DNA of 64,000 nucleotides from an uncultured Chryseobacterium sp. (GTDB lineage Bacteria > Bacteroidota > Bacteroidia > Flavobacteriales > Weeksellaceae). Location of the stretch: contig CAJYLH010000018.1 in NCBI GenBank assembly GCA_913775525.1, forward strand, positions 1-64,000. Direction: 5' to 3'. A program made the position numbers and the translations under genes. Under the pieces are notes generated by a model that made no database searches, had not been told where the DNA came from, and saw nothing but the letters and a program-made list of their open reading frames with translations. Below are positions 1-9,388 of the stretch, one piece after another (positions within the stretch are counted from its first letter, which is position 1; the number at the start of each line of letters is the position of its first letter).

Positions 1-217
1 TGGATAGCTTCAGATCAATACTTAACAGGTTTGACACTTCAATAACAAGCTGGACAGGGTTTAATTATTTAGCGTTCATGGTGATTGCTTTGAGAAAATT
101 TCAAAAAATAAAGTCGAGATGAGTTCAAATTTATATTTTTTCAATCAATTCCAGATCCAAAATTTCAAAACCCATCATTCAAAATCTAAAATCTAAAATT
201 TAAAATTCCTCTCCTTA
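1..217. other. Intergenic, low-complexity 3' flank
   Basis: No gene is seen in this stretch. Its right half is AT-rich and holds short iterations of the type AAAATCTAAAATCTAAAAT, which recur in the elements flanking folP near 18.3 kb and 19.7 kb. The left edge is cut by the window. Confidence 0.5.
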
Positions 218-1570
218 TTACTTATTCCCTTCTTCTTCATTATGCTGAAAACCAATCGCCCTTCTCGGTTCTTCCACGATCCTGTAGGCATCAAGTTCAG
301 TTTTAAGGCTGTGGATCCTGTACTGAAACTGGTCTGAACTGTTGATGATGACATCTTTGAGAAAAGAGGCAATCTGATCCAGGTATTCTCCGGTGAGTTT
401 TCCGGCAGCATCCCTTAGTGCTCCGTCAAGGACATTTTTATCAATTTTTAGATTTTCATTTTTCGTTTTATAATACAGGTATTTGATGCGTTTTTTCAGG
501 CTTTGGGTAAAGTCGATCAGCATAGTATTGCTGAACACCTTCATTTTTGAGGCCACCTCATCCCAGAACGGGATCTGGTCGGCTTTGTTATTTTTGAGGA
601 TTTTATACAGCAATGACGTTTTTTCCAGGTTCCTGGTCATCGCATACAGGATAATTTCTGCCCGTTCTGCTTTATTAGGCGGAAAGATGGGAATCAGAAC
701 ATCAAATCTTCCCGGAGACATGATTTCTTCATCAATATCTGAAACGGAATTTGCAGAACCCACCATCAGCATATCTTCCTGCTCAAACTTTGAAATATGG
801 TGCAGGATAACTTCCTGGGTTTCCAGGTTGCAGGCCGCTACATTATTTTCCGGCTTTCTGGCCATCATGATGGTGTCAAAATCATCCAGGAAGAGCAAGA
901 CCTTATCCTGTTTCATCGTAGTAACCAGGAAATCATTGAAATGCGTTTTGCTTCCGTCTACAAACGATGTTCCCAGGTAATGTTTTTTTACTTCTTTGAA
1001 TTCATAACCGATGATTTCGGCAATTTTTTTGGCCCAGAAAATCTTTCCGCTTCCCGGAGGTCCGTACAGAATGATCCCTGCCGGCTTATGGATGCCCCAG
1101 TCTTTGATCTGCTGCGGATTCAGGAATGGTTCGAGTACCGCTGAAATATAAAAGAACAGGTCCCTGTATCCGATAAAATCTCTTTTCTGGAGGCTTGTGG
1201 TATTTCCGAAATAATTATACACAAACTGGTAATTCCCGCCCAGCTTGTTATCAATCCCATAGCTTGACACCGACGATTTAAAAAAGCCGTTATCAAAAAT
1301 GTTCGGATTGATCTCTTTCATGGCTTCCTCCACTTTTTCCTGCGGCTGGTTGATCTTCTCAGCAATCTGTCCGGGGGTTTTGGCTTTATCAAGGTCTTTT
1401 TCGTACCGCCTCAGAAAATCAATATGTTCACGGGCAAATTTTTCAAAATCCTCTTTCACCTCAAAATTGGTGCTGATGCAGTTGGCCAGTTCCAGATCAA
1501 AATCCTGGATAAACTGTTTAATGGCTTCTGCTGATACGTCAAGCTCCTGAGCAAGTTCAATCAATTTCAT
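218..1570 (-). CDS. AAA family ATPase with IF2-N-like N-terminal domain
   Basis: A 450-aa protein. Residues 1-45 resemble the small IF2-N-type helical domain (ELAQELDVSAEAIKQFI). A central AAA domain follows, with a P-loop at about 170-177 (GPPGSGKI) and a Walker B segment at about 225-232 (LLFLDDFD). Downstream SPGRFD resembles the arginine-finger region of classical AAA proteins, so an oligomeric remodelling or chaperone ATPase is likely; the substrate is unknown. Oddly, the P-loop ends K-I instead of K-T/S, and Walker B has DD instead of DE. Both changes would be expected to weaken Mg2+ binding or hydrolysis. The gene stands alone; no clear promoter box was found upstream. Confidence 0.8.
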   Translation of the reverse strand: MKLIELAQELDVSAEAIKQFIQDFDLELANCISTNFEVKEDFEKFAREHIDFLRRYEKDLDKAKTPGQIAEKINQPQEKVEEAMKEINPNIFDNGFFKSSVSSYGIDNKLGGNYQFVYNYFGNTTSLQKRDFIGYRDLFFYISAVLEPFLNPQQIKDWGIHKPAGIILYGPPGSGKIFWAKKIAEIIGYEFKEVKKHYLGTSFVDGSKTHFNDFLVTTMKQDKVLLFLDDFDTIMMARKPENNVAACNLETQEVILHHISKFEQEDMLMVGSANSVSDIDEEIMSPGRFDVLIPIFPPNKAERAEIILYAMTRNLEKTSLLYKILKNNKADQIPFWDEVASKMKVFSNTMLIDFTQSLKKRIKYLYYKTKNENLKIDKNVLDGALRDAAGKLTGEYLDQIASFLKDVIINSSDQFQYRIHSLKTELDAYRIVEEPRRAIGFQHNEEEGNK

Positions 1571-1856
1571 AAGTCAGTCTAATTACATTCTGTATTCAAC
1601 GCATCGAAATTTAAGCCAATTGCATACAGCCGGCACAGATGCTTTGCAAGATAAATATACAGATTTCCCTACAAATTCCGGACAGGCATCTTTCTAAAGC
1701 TTTATCAACGTAAAATATAACCAGGTTTGACGCATATTAAAAATTGGTAAAATTAAATGCTGTTATGGCAATTATTATTACCTTTCCGGAGGATTGTTTA
1801 CAGACTCTGTAACAATCCCCGGCCTGTTGAGACTAGTATAATGTAAAACGAATTAC
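1571..1856. other. Divergent intergenic region
   Basis: 286 bp between the divergent AAA ATPase and ABC transporter genes. It must hold both promoters, but I see no exact TAnnTTTG box on either strand and no small ORF worth calling. Confidence 0.4.
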
Positions 1857-2765
1857 ATGGAAAAAATTTTATCGGTCAAGAACCTGACCAAAAAATTCAA
1901 GAGAGTTGTCGTAAACAACATTTCTTTTGATGTGGAAAAAGGAAATGTGTACGGACTTTTAGGCCCGAACGGCAGCGGGAAATCCACGACCTTCGGTATG
2001 CTCCTTTCCACCATCAATCCCACCAGCGGCGACTGGTACTGGTTCGGAAAAAAAGGTACAGATCCTGAAACGCTGAAAAAAATCGGGGCCATTATTGAAC
2101 AGCCCAATTTCTATCCGTACCTGAGTGCGGAAAAGAACCTGAAGATCGTTGCGGAAATCAAAGGAACGCCCTACGAAAGGATTGATGAGGTTCTGAAAAC
2201 GGTAGGACTGCTGGAAAGGAAAAAAGACGCTTTCAAAACCTACTCCCTCGGGATGAAGCAGCGCCTTGCCATTGCTTCTGCTTTACTGAACAATCCCGAA
2301 GTGCTGATCCTTGACGAGCCAACGAACGGCTTGGATCCGGAGGGCATCATCCAGATCCGCGACATCATCACGAGCATAGCCAAGCAGGGCATTACCATCA
2401 TCATTGCGAGCCACCTGCTGGATGAGATCGAAAAAATATGCAGCCATGTCATCGTGCTGAAAGAAGGAAACTCCATCTATTCCGGCAGAGTGGATGAAAT
2501 TACCAGTAATACAGGATATTTTGAGTTGAAAGCGGATAACAATACCCTTCTGCTGAGCACGCTGGAAGAACTGCAGTGGTTCTCATCCGTGAGTATGGAA
2601 GGCGAACTGATCAAGGCCCAGATCCGGGAAGATGCGTCTGTTTCGGCATCATCACTGAATCAGAAACTGGCGGAAAAAGGAATTTTCCTATCTCATCTTA
2701 CGAAAAAGAAACTGTCTCTTGAAACCCAATTCCTTGAACTTGTAAAAAACACGAACCATGCTTAA
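1857..2765 (+). CDS. ABC transporter ATP-binding protein
   Basis: A 302-aa ATPase subunit of an ABC exporter of the CcmA/NatA type (single nucleotide-binding domain, membrane domain encoded separately). Visible motifs are Walker A GPNGSGKST (about 35-43), signature YSLGMKQRL (about 130) and Walker B with LILDEPTNGLDPEG. A C-terminal extension of about 80 residues after the ATPase core is typical of this group. The end overlaps the start of the permease gene by 8 nt, so the two are translationally coupled. Substrate unknown; similar Bacteroidota pairs are often annotated as lantibiotic-immunity or generic export systems. Confidence 0.93.
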   Translation: MEKILSVKNLTKKFKRVVVNNISFDVEKGNVYGLLGPNGSGKSTTFGMLLSTINPTSGDWYWFGKKGTDPETLKKIGAIIEQPNFYPYLSAEKNLKIVAEIKGTPYERIDEVLKTVGLLERKKDAFKTYSLGMKQRLAIASALLNNPEVLILDEPTNGLDPEGIIQIRDIITSIAKQGITIIIASHLLDEIEKICSHVIVLKEGNSIYSGRVDEITSNTGYFELKADNNTLLLSTLEELQWFSSVSMEGELIKAQIREDASVSASSLNQKLAEKGIFLSHLTKKKLSLETQFLELVKNTNHA

Positions 2766-3603
2766 ATTATTAAAACTCGAATATTATAAAAACCTGGCCT
2801 ATAAACCTTTTAAGGTCTTCAGCATCCTGTATTTTGCCATACTGATCGTATTTCTGTTCATCGGACTGGTAGATTTCGATCTTTTCGGAGGGAAAGTAAA
2901 TCTTAAGGAGCAGGGAATCTACAATTTCCCGGAGATCTGGAACTTCACCACCTGGATTGTGGCTTTGCTGAAAATTTTCCTTGGCCTCATCATCGTGTTT
3001 TCCATCTGCCAGGAGTTCAGTAACAGGATGTTCAAGCAGAACACCATCGACGGGCTGAGCAGGGAGGAATTTATTACTTCAAAACTGCTGACCATTGCGG
3101 TTTTCACCATTATTTCAACATTGATCGTCTTTGGTATTACGCTGTTTTTAGGATATCAGTATTCCAATACCACAGAATCCAATAAGGTCTTTGCAGAGAT
3201 GTTTTTTATCGGAAACTATTTTGTGAAGCTCTTTACTTTTTTCTGTTTCCTGATGTTCCTTTCGGTTCTGTTGAGAAAATCAGTATTTGTTTTCCTGGCT
3301 TTCTTTGTATTCTGGATTTTGGAAATCATCCTGACAGCCGTAGAAAGCTATCAGAAAATACATGGTCTGAACGCAGTACAGAGAAATGAAGTTATACAGA
3401 ATGACTTTTTCATTACCAAGCTATTGCCTCTTGAAAGTATGTCCAGCCTGATCCCGAATCCGATGGTAAGGCTGAATGCAGCTAAATTGCTGGGTATGAA
3501 ATATGAATTCCACTATCCTACCGAAAGCCTTATTGCCTGTTTGGTATGGTGCGCCATCTTTATTTTTGCTTCGTACTGGATTCTGAAAAAAAGAGACTGG
3601 TAA
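2758..3603 (+). CDS. ABC transporter permease
   Basis: A 281-aa integral membrane protein with about six hydrophobic segments: near residues 22-42, 75-90, 115-135, 160-178, 180-195 and a C-terminal segment ending ILKKRDW. This is the ABC-2-type permease architecture. The start overlaps the upstream ATPase gene by 8 nt, so this is its partner subunit. A strong terminator follows at 3633-3660, closing a two-gene operon. Confidence 0.85.
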   Translation: MLKLLKLEYYKNLAYKPFKVFSILYFAILIVFLFIGLVDFDLFGGKVNLKEQGIYNFPEIWNFTTWIVALLKIFLGLIIVFSICQEFSNRMFKQNTIDGLSREEFITSKLLTIAVFTIISTLIVFGITLFLGYQYSNTTESNKVFAEMFFIGNYFVKLFTFFCFLMFLSVLLRKSVFVFLAFFVFWILEIILTAVESYQKIHGLNAVQRNEVIQNDFFITKLLPLESMSSLIPNPMVRLNAAKLLGMKYEFHYPTESLIACLVWCAIFIFASYWILKKRDW

Positions 3604-3632
3604 TTATACCAATACCTTTATCAAGATACAGG

Positions 3633-3660
3633 AAGTGGCCCGGATCGGGTCACTTTTTTA
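3633..3660 (+). terminator. Rho-independent terminator after ABC operon
   Basis: A 10-bp stem AAGTGGCCCG / CGGGTCACTT (one G-U) with a GAT loop, running straight into a T tract. It ends the ABC transporter operon. Confidence 0.88.
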
Positions 3661-3721
3661 ATGGTCTGGTTTCAAATGATATTCAAAAGCCTGTACATCA
3701 TTGGCGGATGAAATATTTTGT

Positions 3722-3729
3722 TATCTTTA
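3722..3729 (+). promoter_or_regulatory. Possible -7 box of tandem paralog operon
   Basis: TATCTTTA, one base off the flavobacterial TAnnTTTG box, 7 nt upstream of the ATG at 3736. It overlaps the upstream in-frame ATG at 3718, which argues for the later start. Confidence 0.4.
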
Positions 3730-3735
3730 TCAAAA

Positions 3736-4377
3736 ATGAAGACGATGAAAAAGATCTATTATGTACCTGGGCTGATCAGTGCTTTGCTTATTCCGCTGTT
3801 GTTCTGGTATTATGGAAACCAAAGGGTTCATCCGCAATATAGGGTAATTGATCTTGGGCTTCCGGCAAAAGTTAAAAAGGGAATGGAAAATCAGCTTAAT
3901 ACTTTTGAGCCGTACCGCAAATGGAAGTATAAGAAAATCACAGTAAAACCGAACACCGCTTTACAAAACCAACCGTATTATGTTTCAGAATTAAAAAAAC
4001 TCCAAGCCAGGAATGAAAAAGAAACGGGGATTGAATTTGTGATTAATGACGACAATACGTATCAGGATTTCATTGCTTTAATTGATGCCATGAAGTTAGC
4101 GAAGCAGGATACCTATGGAGTGGACGTTGAAAAAACGAATCATTTTTTTGCTGTCTATGAATACAAAGATCCTCACAGGTCTGAAAGATATGGTGGATGT
4201 GTAGCAGGCGGTGAATTCACGCCGGAAAAACCTGTTTTACATGTTTTCAGGCCTGAATCATTTATCCAATATCTTCCTCAACAGGCATATTATGTCCTGT
4301 TTGGGTTTTTATTTTTTCTGAATATTTCAATGCTCAGCATTAAAGAGAATATTCAATTGAAAAGAAAGTCAGCATGA
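3736..4377 (+). CDS. Membrane-anchored protein of unknown function (paralog 1)
   Basis: A 213-aa protein I do not recognise. It has an N-terminal membrane segment (YYVPGLISALLIPLLFWYY), a soluble middle and a second hydrophobic segment near the C-terminus (YVLFGFLFFLNISMLSIKE). ATG 3736 is preferred to 3718 because a promoter-like box lies between them. It overlaps the next gene by 4 nt (ATGA), and that gene is a clear paralog with nearly the same N-terminus and the same C-terminal SMLSIKE segment. The segment order suggests both ends sit in the inner membrane with a soluble domain between. Confidence 0.7.
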   Translation: MKTMKKIYYVPGLISALLIPLLFWYYGNQRVHPQYRVIDLGLPAKVKKGMENQLNTFEPYRKWKYKKITVKPNTALQNQPYYVSELKKLQARNEKETGIEFVINDDNTYQDFIALIDAMKLAKQDTYGVDVEKTNHFFAVYEYKDPHRSERYGGCVAGGEFTPEKPVLHVFRPESFIQYLPQQAYYVLFGFLFFLNISMLSIKENIQLKRKSA

Positions 4378-5012
4378 GAAGAATGTATTATGTGCCCGGG
4401 CTGATCAGTGCTTTGCTTATTCCGCTGCTGTTCTGGTATTATGGAAACCAAAAATTTAATAATATAAATGTCCGCATAATCGACATTTACCTTCCTTTTA
4501 AATCTCGTAAAAGTCAACAACTTCCTTATGAGCAAAATTCATATGATAAACAAATACAGGTTTCGCCGCAGTATGGAAAAGAACACATAGGATTATATGT
4601 ATCTGGAATCAACAGCATAAAAAATAAAAAACAGGCATCAGGAATTGAATTTATTTTGAATAATGAAAACACTTATGGTGATTTTGTAGCTCTTCTGAAT
4701 GCCCTAGAAATAACCCACTATCCTGATTATTATCTAGATCTTGACGGTAGCGGGCATTTATATGTTATTAATGAAAATTCTTTAAATGTCTTACCGGTTG
4801 CTTATAATGATGATTTTATCCGGTGTGGCAATGATTTTTTGGATTTCTCCCCGGAATATTTTAATGCTCATCTTCTAAAAGGTATTTCAAAACTGGAATA
4901 TCATCTAACTCAGCTCCCATTACCGGCAATGCATATTTTATTTGCATTTTTACTATTCATTAATGTATCCATGCTCAGTATCAAAGAACGTTTCCTGCTC
5001 CGGCAGAAATAA
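4374..5012 (+). CDS. Membrane-anchored protein of unknown function (paralog 2)
   Basis: A 212-aa paralog of the preceding gene. The first 25 residues are almost identical (YYVPGLISALLIPLLFWYYGNQ in essence), as is the DNA that encodes them. The middle has diverged, keeping a shared core around GIEFILNNENTYGDFVALLNALE. The C-terminal membrane segment again ends SMLSIKE. Start and upstream stop overlap as ATGA. Near-identity confined to the N-terminal stretch suggests a recent tandem duplication or local gene conversion. Confidence 0.7.
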   Translation: MRRMYYVPGLISALLIPLLFWYYGNQKFNNINVRIIDIYLPFKSRKSQQLPYEQNSYDKQIQVSPQYGKEHIGLYVSGINSIKNKKQASGIEFILNNENTYGDFVALLNALEITHYPDYYLDLDGSGHLYVINENSLNVLPVAYNDDFIRCGNDFLDFSPEYFNAHLLKGISKLEYHLTQLPLPAMHILFAFLLFINVSMLSIKERFLLRQK

Positions 5013-5032
5013 AAAAGACTGCCTTTCGGCAG
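5011..5032 (-). terminator. Terminator of msrAB (convergent)
   Basis: Stem CTGCC/GGCAG with a GAAA tetraloop when read on the minus strand, followed there by TCTTTTTT. It ends msrAB and may also serve the plus-strand paralog pair. Confidence 0.75.
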
Positions 5033-5045
5033 CCCCCTCTTCACT

Positions 5046-6152
5046 TTACTTCTTATCCAGTAATGTTATATAATCTCCGTACCCCTGTTTCTCCATCTCT
5101 TCTTTTGGGATGAATTTCAGCGATGCACTGTTGATGCAGTATCTCAATCCGCCTTTATCCGCGGGTCCGTCATTGAACACATGGCCCAAATGCGCATCCC
5201 CTGTTTTGCTTCTTACCTCAACCCTTGTCATTCCATGGGACCTGTCCAATTTTTCTTCAATCAGTTTTTTGGTGATCGGTTTTGAAAAACTTGGCCATCC
5301 GCATCCTGATTCAAACTTATCCGTAGAGATGAATAATGGCTCTCCCGTTGTGATGTCTACATAAATACCGTCGCGTTTTTCATCCCAGTATTTATTCTGA
5401 AATGCTCTTTCTGTACCGTTTTCCTGGGTAACATTATACTCCTCGGCGGTCAGTTTCTCCTTCAGCACCTTTTTATCCTGCTTCTGATATTTTGTTTCTT
5501 TTTTAGGCGGGTTGGCATTTCTGGCCATTTCAAACAATCCCGGCTCAATGTGGCAGTATCCGCCCGGATTTTTGTCCAGGTAATCCTGATGGTAATCTTC
5601 CGCCCTATAGAAGTTTTTCAGCGGAATGGTTTCCACCAGTACTGGCTTGCTGTAATTTCTGGCCAGCTTCGCTACTTCAGCTTTTACCACAGCTTCCGTT
5701 TCTTTATCTGTTGAATAAATTCCCGTTCTGTACTGGTCTCCCCTGTCATTACCCTGCTTATTCAGGCTGGTGGGGTCAATGGTTTTAAAATACAGGTCAA
5801 TCAGAAGTTTAAGGTCTACCTGCTCCGGATCATATTTCACCTTTACGGTTTCCGCAAATCCGGTGGTATGGCTAACTACTTCTTCATAAGTCGGGTTTTC
5901 CTTATTTCCGTTAGCATATCCTACTTCCGTTCCCACGACTCCTCTCACCTGCTGGAAAAAATGTTCCGTTCCCCAGAAACATCCGCCCGCAAAATACACT
6001 TCTTTTACATTTCTATTGTCCATAATGGTCTCATTTTCTTTTTTAACAGCAGGTTTCTTTTTAGAATCTCTGCAGCTGGTGGCAAATACCGCAATTCCCA
6101 GGAATATTCCGAGAACAATCAATACGCTTTTCATCTTTATTTTCTTATTCAT
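5046..6152 (-). CDS. msrAB: Bifunctional peptide-methionine (S)/(R)-S-oxide reductase MsrA-MsrB, lipoprotein
   Basis: A 368-aa fusion repairing both sulfoxide epimers of methionine. The N-terminus is a lipoprotein signal with a lipobox ending FATSC (Cys27), so it works in the periplasm or on an envelope membrane. MsrA follows, with GGCFWG (catalytic Cys58). The MsrB domain occupies about 220-350, with ESGCGWPSF and the catalytic Cys in RYCINS (about 339). The MsrB half lacks the paired CxxC zinc motifs of many MsrB proteins ([11 protein letters not shown] is seen where one would lie), so it is the zinc-free type. Single gene, divergent from alaS, with a promoter box at 6202-6209. Confidence 0.95.
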   Translation of the reverse strand: MNKKIKMKSVLIVLGIFLGIAVFATSCRDSKKKPAVKKENETIMDNRNVKEVYFAGGCFWGTEHFFQQVRGVVGTEVGYANGNKENPTYEEVVSHTTGFAETVKVKYDPEQVDLKLLIDLYFKTIDPTSLNKQGNDRGDQYRTGIYSTDKETEAVVKAEVAKLARNYSKPVLVETIPLKNFYRAEDYHQDYLDKNPGGYCHIEPGLFEMARNANPPKKETKYQKQDKKVLKEKLTAEEYNVTQENGTERAFQNKYWDEKRDGIYVDITTGEPLFISTDKFESGCGWPSFSKPITKKLIEEKLDRSHGMTRVEVRSKTGDAHLGHVFNDGPADKGGLRYCINSASLKFIPKEEMEKQGYGDYITLLDKK

Positions 6153-6201
6153 TTTAATTTTTTGGTCACTGACTCACGTTGATTAGATTGCAAATTTCCG
6201 A

Positions 6202-6209
6202 CAAAGTTA
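6202..6209 (-). promoter_or_regulatory. -7 promoter box of msrAB
   Basis: TAACTTTG on the minus strand, matching TAnnTTTG, about 50 nt upstream of the msrAB start. Confidence 0.55.
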
Positions 6210-6418
6210 TTTCTGTTTTCACTGATCCTGTCTATCAGAATCATAGCTCCGGGACATCTGCAGATCTGTATTCATATACGAAAAACAGGGTTCAGCGGTT
6301 TTCTGTTTCACCTGTTTTATAATTTGGCTAACGGTATCGTAGCGTGATCATGTTTTTGATCTCCTGATTTTCAACTGCTCCTTTCATCTAGCCTCGATTG
6401 AAGCCTCTGTCTGAGCTC

Positions 6419-6469
6419 ATTTTTCTGATTTCGGGCGGCGGCAAAGCCGCCGCCCGAAATCAGAAAAAT
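6419..6469. repeat. Perfect 24-bp inverted repeat, 3-nt loop
   Basis: Arms 6419-6442 and 6446-6469 are perfectly complementary around an AAA loop; the core is GC-rich (GGGCGGCGGC / GCCGCCGCCC) with AT-rich ends. It lies between the divergent msrAB and alaS genes, so it cannot terminate either of them. It looks like a dispersed palindromic element or a terminator left by a lost gene. The rest of the 6210-6560 spacer shows no gene. Confidence 0.85.
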
Positions 6470-6563
6470 AGCGAGTGCGGAAAGCGGGAAACAGCTCCAA
6501 ATAATATGCCTCACCTCAGATTATGGTTTCCCTTATTTATGTACGGGTTTCGGTAAAAAATCC

Positions 6564-6571
6564 TAAATTTG
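6564..6571 (+). promoter_or_regulatory. -7 promoter box of alaS
   Basis: TAAATTTG, an exact TAnnTTTG match, 42 nt upstream of the alaS ATG at 6614. It overlaps the upstream in-frame ATG at 6569, which supports the later start. Confidence 0.65.
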
Positions 6572-6613
6572 CATTCTATCGAAAAACGCTCAAAAGCAAA
6601 GCAATATAAACTT

Positions 6614-9217
6614 ATGACATCACAAGAGATCCGTCAGAAATTTTTAGACTATTTCAAAAGCAAAGGACACCTGATCGTCCCTTCAGCACCCATTGTACTG
6701 AAAGACGACCCTACCCTGATGTTCTCTAATTCGGGAATGACGCAGTTCAAAGATTTTTTCCTGGGTTATAAAACCCCTACGGCACCCCGTATTGCAGATA
6801 CGCAGAAGTGCCTCAGGGTATCCGGAAAGCATAATGACCTGGACGATGTAGGCCGCGATACGTACCACCACACCATGTTTGAAATGTTGGGCAACTGGTC
6901 TTTCGGGGATTACTTTAAAAAAGATGCTATTGCTTTTGCCTGGGAACTGCTGACGGAAGTCTACGGAATTCCGAAAGAAAACCTGTATGTGACCATTTTT
7001 GAAGGCGACGCTTCCGAAAACCTGGACAGGGACCAGGATGCCTATGATTTCTGGAAATCCCATATTTCGGAAGACCGGATCATCAACGGAAACAAGAAAG
7101 ACAACTTCTGGGAAATGGGAGAAAGCGGCCCTTGCGGCCCATGTTCCGAAATCCATGTGGATTTAAGGACCCCTGAAGAGAAAGCTCAGGTTTCCGGACT
7201 GGAACTGGTGAACAACGACCATCCGCAGGTGGTGGAAGTATGGAACCTGGTATTCATGGAATTCAACAGAAAAGCGGATAGGACGCTGGAAAAACTTCCG
7301 GCCCAGCATGTGGATACGGGAATGGGCTTTGAACGGCTCTGTATGGCACTTCAGGGCAAATCTTCCAATTATGATACCGATGTTTTCACACCGCTGATTG
7401 CCAAGGTGGAGGCTCTTTCCGGAAAAAAGTATACCGGGATCCTGGAAGATGAGAAGGATATTGCCATCCGCGTAGTGGTGGACCACATCAGAGCGGTTTC
7501 GTTTGCTATTGCCGACGGTCAGCTGCCTTCCAACGGAGGTGCAGGATATGTGATCAGAAGGATTTTAAGAAGAGGTATTTCCTACTCATACCGTTTCCTC
7601 GGCATGAAGGAACCATTCCTTTACCAGCTGGTAGCTGTTCTTCAGGAACAGATGGGCCAATTCTTCCCTGAACTTGAAAAACAGGGCAAGCTGGTGTCTG
7701 AGGTGATTAAAAGTGAAGAAGAATCTTTCCTGAGAACCATAGAGAACGGACTGATCCGGGTAGAAAAACTGATCCAGCAGACGATTGCAAACAATACTCA
7801 AATTTTACCGACTGAAGAAGTCTTTGAATTATACGACACTTACGGCTTCCCGGATGATTTAACAAGAATTATTGCAGAGGAAAAAGGGTTGACCATTGAC
7901 GAAGAAGGCTTTAAAGTGGCGCTGAATGAACAAAAGCAGCGCTCAAAAGCCGATTCTGCACAAAAGGTATACGACTGGGTAACGCTGGAAGAAAAACCTG
8001 AAAACTTTGTAGGCTACGACCAGTTTGAATCTGAAACCTATATCACCCGATACAGGAAGGTAGAAAACAAAGACGGTGAATTCTACCAGGTGGTGTTAAG
8101 CGAATCTCCTTTCTATCCTGAAGGCGGAGGCCAGGTAGGTGATAAAGGCGTTCTGGAAAATGCTGTAGAAAGCTTTGAAGTACTGGAAACAAAAAAGGAA
8201 AACGGACTGATCATTTCCCTGATCAACGGGCTTCCGAAAGATGCGGGTGCTGTTTTTTACGCCAGAGTGAATACCACAGACAGGAAGAATTCCCAGGCCA
8301 ACCACTCCGTAACCCACCTGCTGCATGAAGCGCTAAGAGAGATTTTAGGAACCCATGTAGAGCAGAAAGGGTCTTTTGTAGGTCCGGATTACCTTCGCTT
8401 CGACTTTTCGCATTTCAACAAGATGACGGAGGAAGAACTGGCTTCGGTTGAGAATAAGGTGAATGCCAGGATCAAAGAAAGCATCGCCTTACAGGAATTC
8501 AGGAATATTCGGATGAAAGAAGCGATGGAGAAAGGCGCTATGGCTTTGTTCGGCGAGAAATACGGTGACAGCGTGAGGATGATCCAGTTCGGGAGTTCGA
8601 AAGAGCTTTGCGGGGGAACCCATGTGAAAAATACCAGTGAAATCGGCCATTTCAAAATCGTTTCGGAAAGTTCTGCTGCGGCAGGAATCAGGAGGATTGA
8701 AGCTATATCAGGAGATAAAGCGGAAGAATACTTCAAAAACTTGGAAAAACAGGTGGCTGAACTATCCCAGCTGCTGAAATCGAAAGATATTGTACGGTCT
8801 ATTGAAAAGCTCATCGAAGACAATACGGCATTGAAATCCGAAGTGGATGCCCTGAAAAAGGAAAAAGCCAAAGGAGAAATCGGCGACTGGAAGAACGCTT
8901 ACGAACAGAAAGGCGATAAGCAGCTTCTGGTGAAGAAAACCTCCCTGGATGCCGGTTCAGTAAAAGACATCGTATTCCAGCTGAAAAGGGAAATCCCTTC
9001 ATCTGTTACTGTTATCCTTTCTGATGCAGATGGGAAACCGATGATTACGGTGGGAGTTTCGGATGACCTGGCTTCAAGCTATCAGGCAGGAACCATTGTA
9101 AAAGACCTGGCCAGGGAAATCCAGGGCGGCGGCGGAGGAAACCCGGGTTTTGCCACAGCTGGAGGTAAAAACCTTGACGGCCTTGAAAATGCCTATCAAA
9201 AAGCATTGGGCATTTAA
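6614..9217 (+). CDS. alaS: Alanine--tRNA ligase
   Basis: An 867-aa class II synthetase charging tRNA-Ala, of full family length. The aminoacylation core has [20 protein letters not shown]. The editing domain carries the zinc-type motifs NHSVTHLLH and CGGTH, which clear mischarged Ser/Gly. The C-Ala domain ends with the glycine-rich stretch [17 protein letters not shown] 6614 ([10 protein letters not shown]) was chosen because it gives the family N-terminus and because the longer version starts inside the promoter box. Confidence 0.98.
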   Translation: MTSQEIRQKFLDYFKSKGHLIVPSAPIVLKDDPTLMFSNSGMTQFKDFFLGYKTPTAPRIADTQKCLRVSGKHNDLDDVGRDTYHHTMFEMLGNWSFGDYFKKDAIAFAWELLTEVYGIPKENLYVTIFEGDASENLDRDQDAYDFWKSHISEDRIINGNKKDNFWEMGESGPCGPCSEIHVDLRTPEEKAQVSGLELVNNDHPQVVEVWNLVFMEFNRKADRTLEKLPAQHVDTGMGFERLCMALQGKSSNYDTDVFTPLIAKVEALSGKKYTGILEDEKDIAIRVVVDHIRAVSFAIADGQLPSNGGAGYVIRRILRRGISYSYRFLGMKEPFLYQLVAVLQEQMGQFFPELEKQGKLVSEVIKSEEESFLRTIENGLIRVEKLIQQTIANNTQILPTEEVFELYDTYGFPDDLTRIIAEEKGLTIDEEGFKVALNEQKQRSKADSAQKVYDWVTLEEKPENFVGYDQFESETYITRYRKVENKDGEFYQVVLSESPFYPEGGGQVGDKGVLENAVESFEVLETKKENGLIISLINGLPKDAGAVFYARVNTTDRKNSQANHSVTHLLHEALREILGTHVEQKGSFVGPDYLRFDFSHFNKMTEEELASVENKVNARIKESIALQEFRNIRMKEAMEKGAMALFGEKYGDSVRMIQFGSSKELCGGTHVKNTSEIGHFKIVSESSAAAGIRRIEAISGDKAEEYFKNLEKQVAELSQLLKSKDIVRSIEKLIEDNTALKSEVDALKKEKAKGEIGDWKNAYEQKGDKQLLVKKTSLDAGSVKDIVFQLKREIPSSVTVILSDADGKPMITVGVSDDLASSYQAGTIVKDLAREIQGGGGGNPGFATAGGKNLDGLENAYQKALGI

Positions 9218-9276
9218 TCTGCTGTAAAGAATAGTACAAGATTGGTGTAAATCTATTTTACATCGACCACTTATAT

Positions 9277-9316
9277 ATCAGCTGTATCTTACCGGTACAG
9301 CTGATTTTCATTTTAA
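9277..9316 (+). terminator. Terminator of alaS
   Basis: Stem ATCAGCTGTA / TACAGCTGAT with a 9-nt loop, then TTTTCATTTT. It lies about 60 nt after the alaS stop. Confidence 0.75.
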
Positions 9317-9388
9317 CAAAATATTATATTTTTAGGTAGGGTTTTGTAACTATCTTATTGATAGTTTTGTCTTATTAATAAAAACTTA

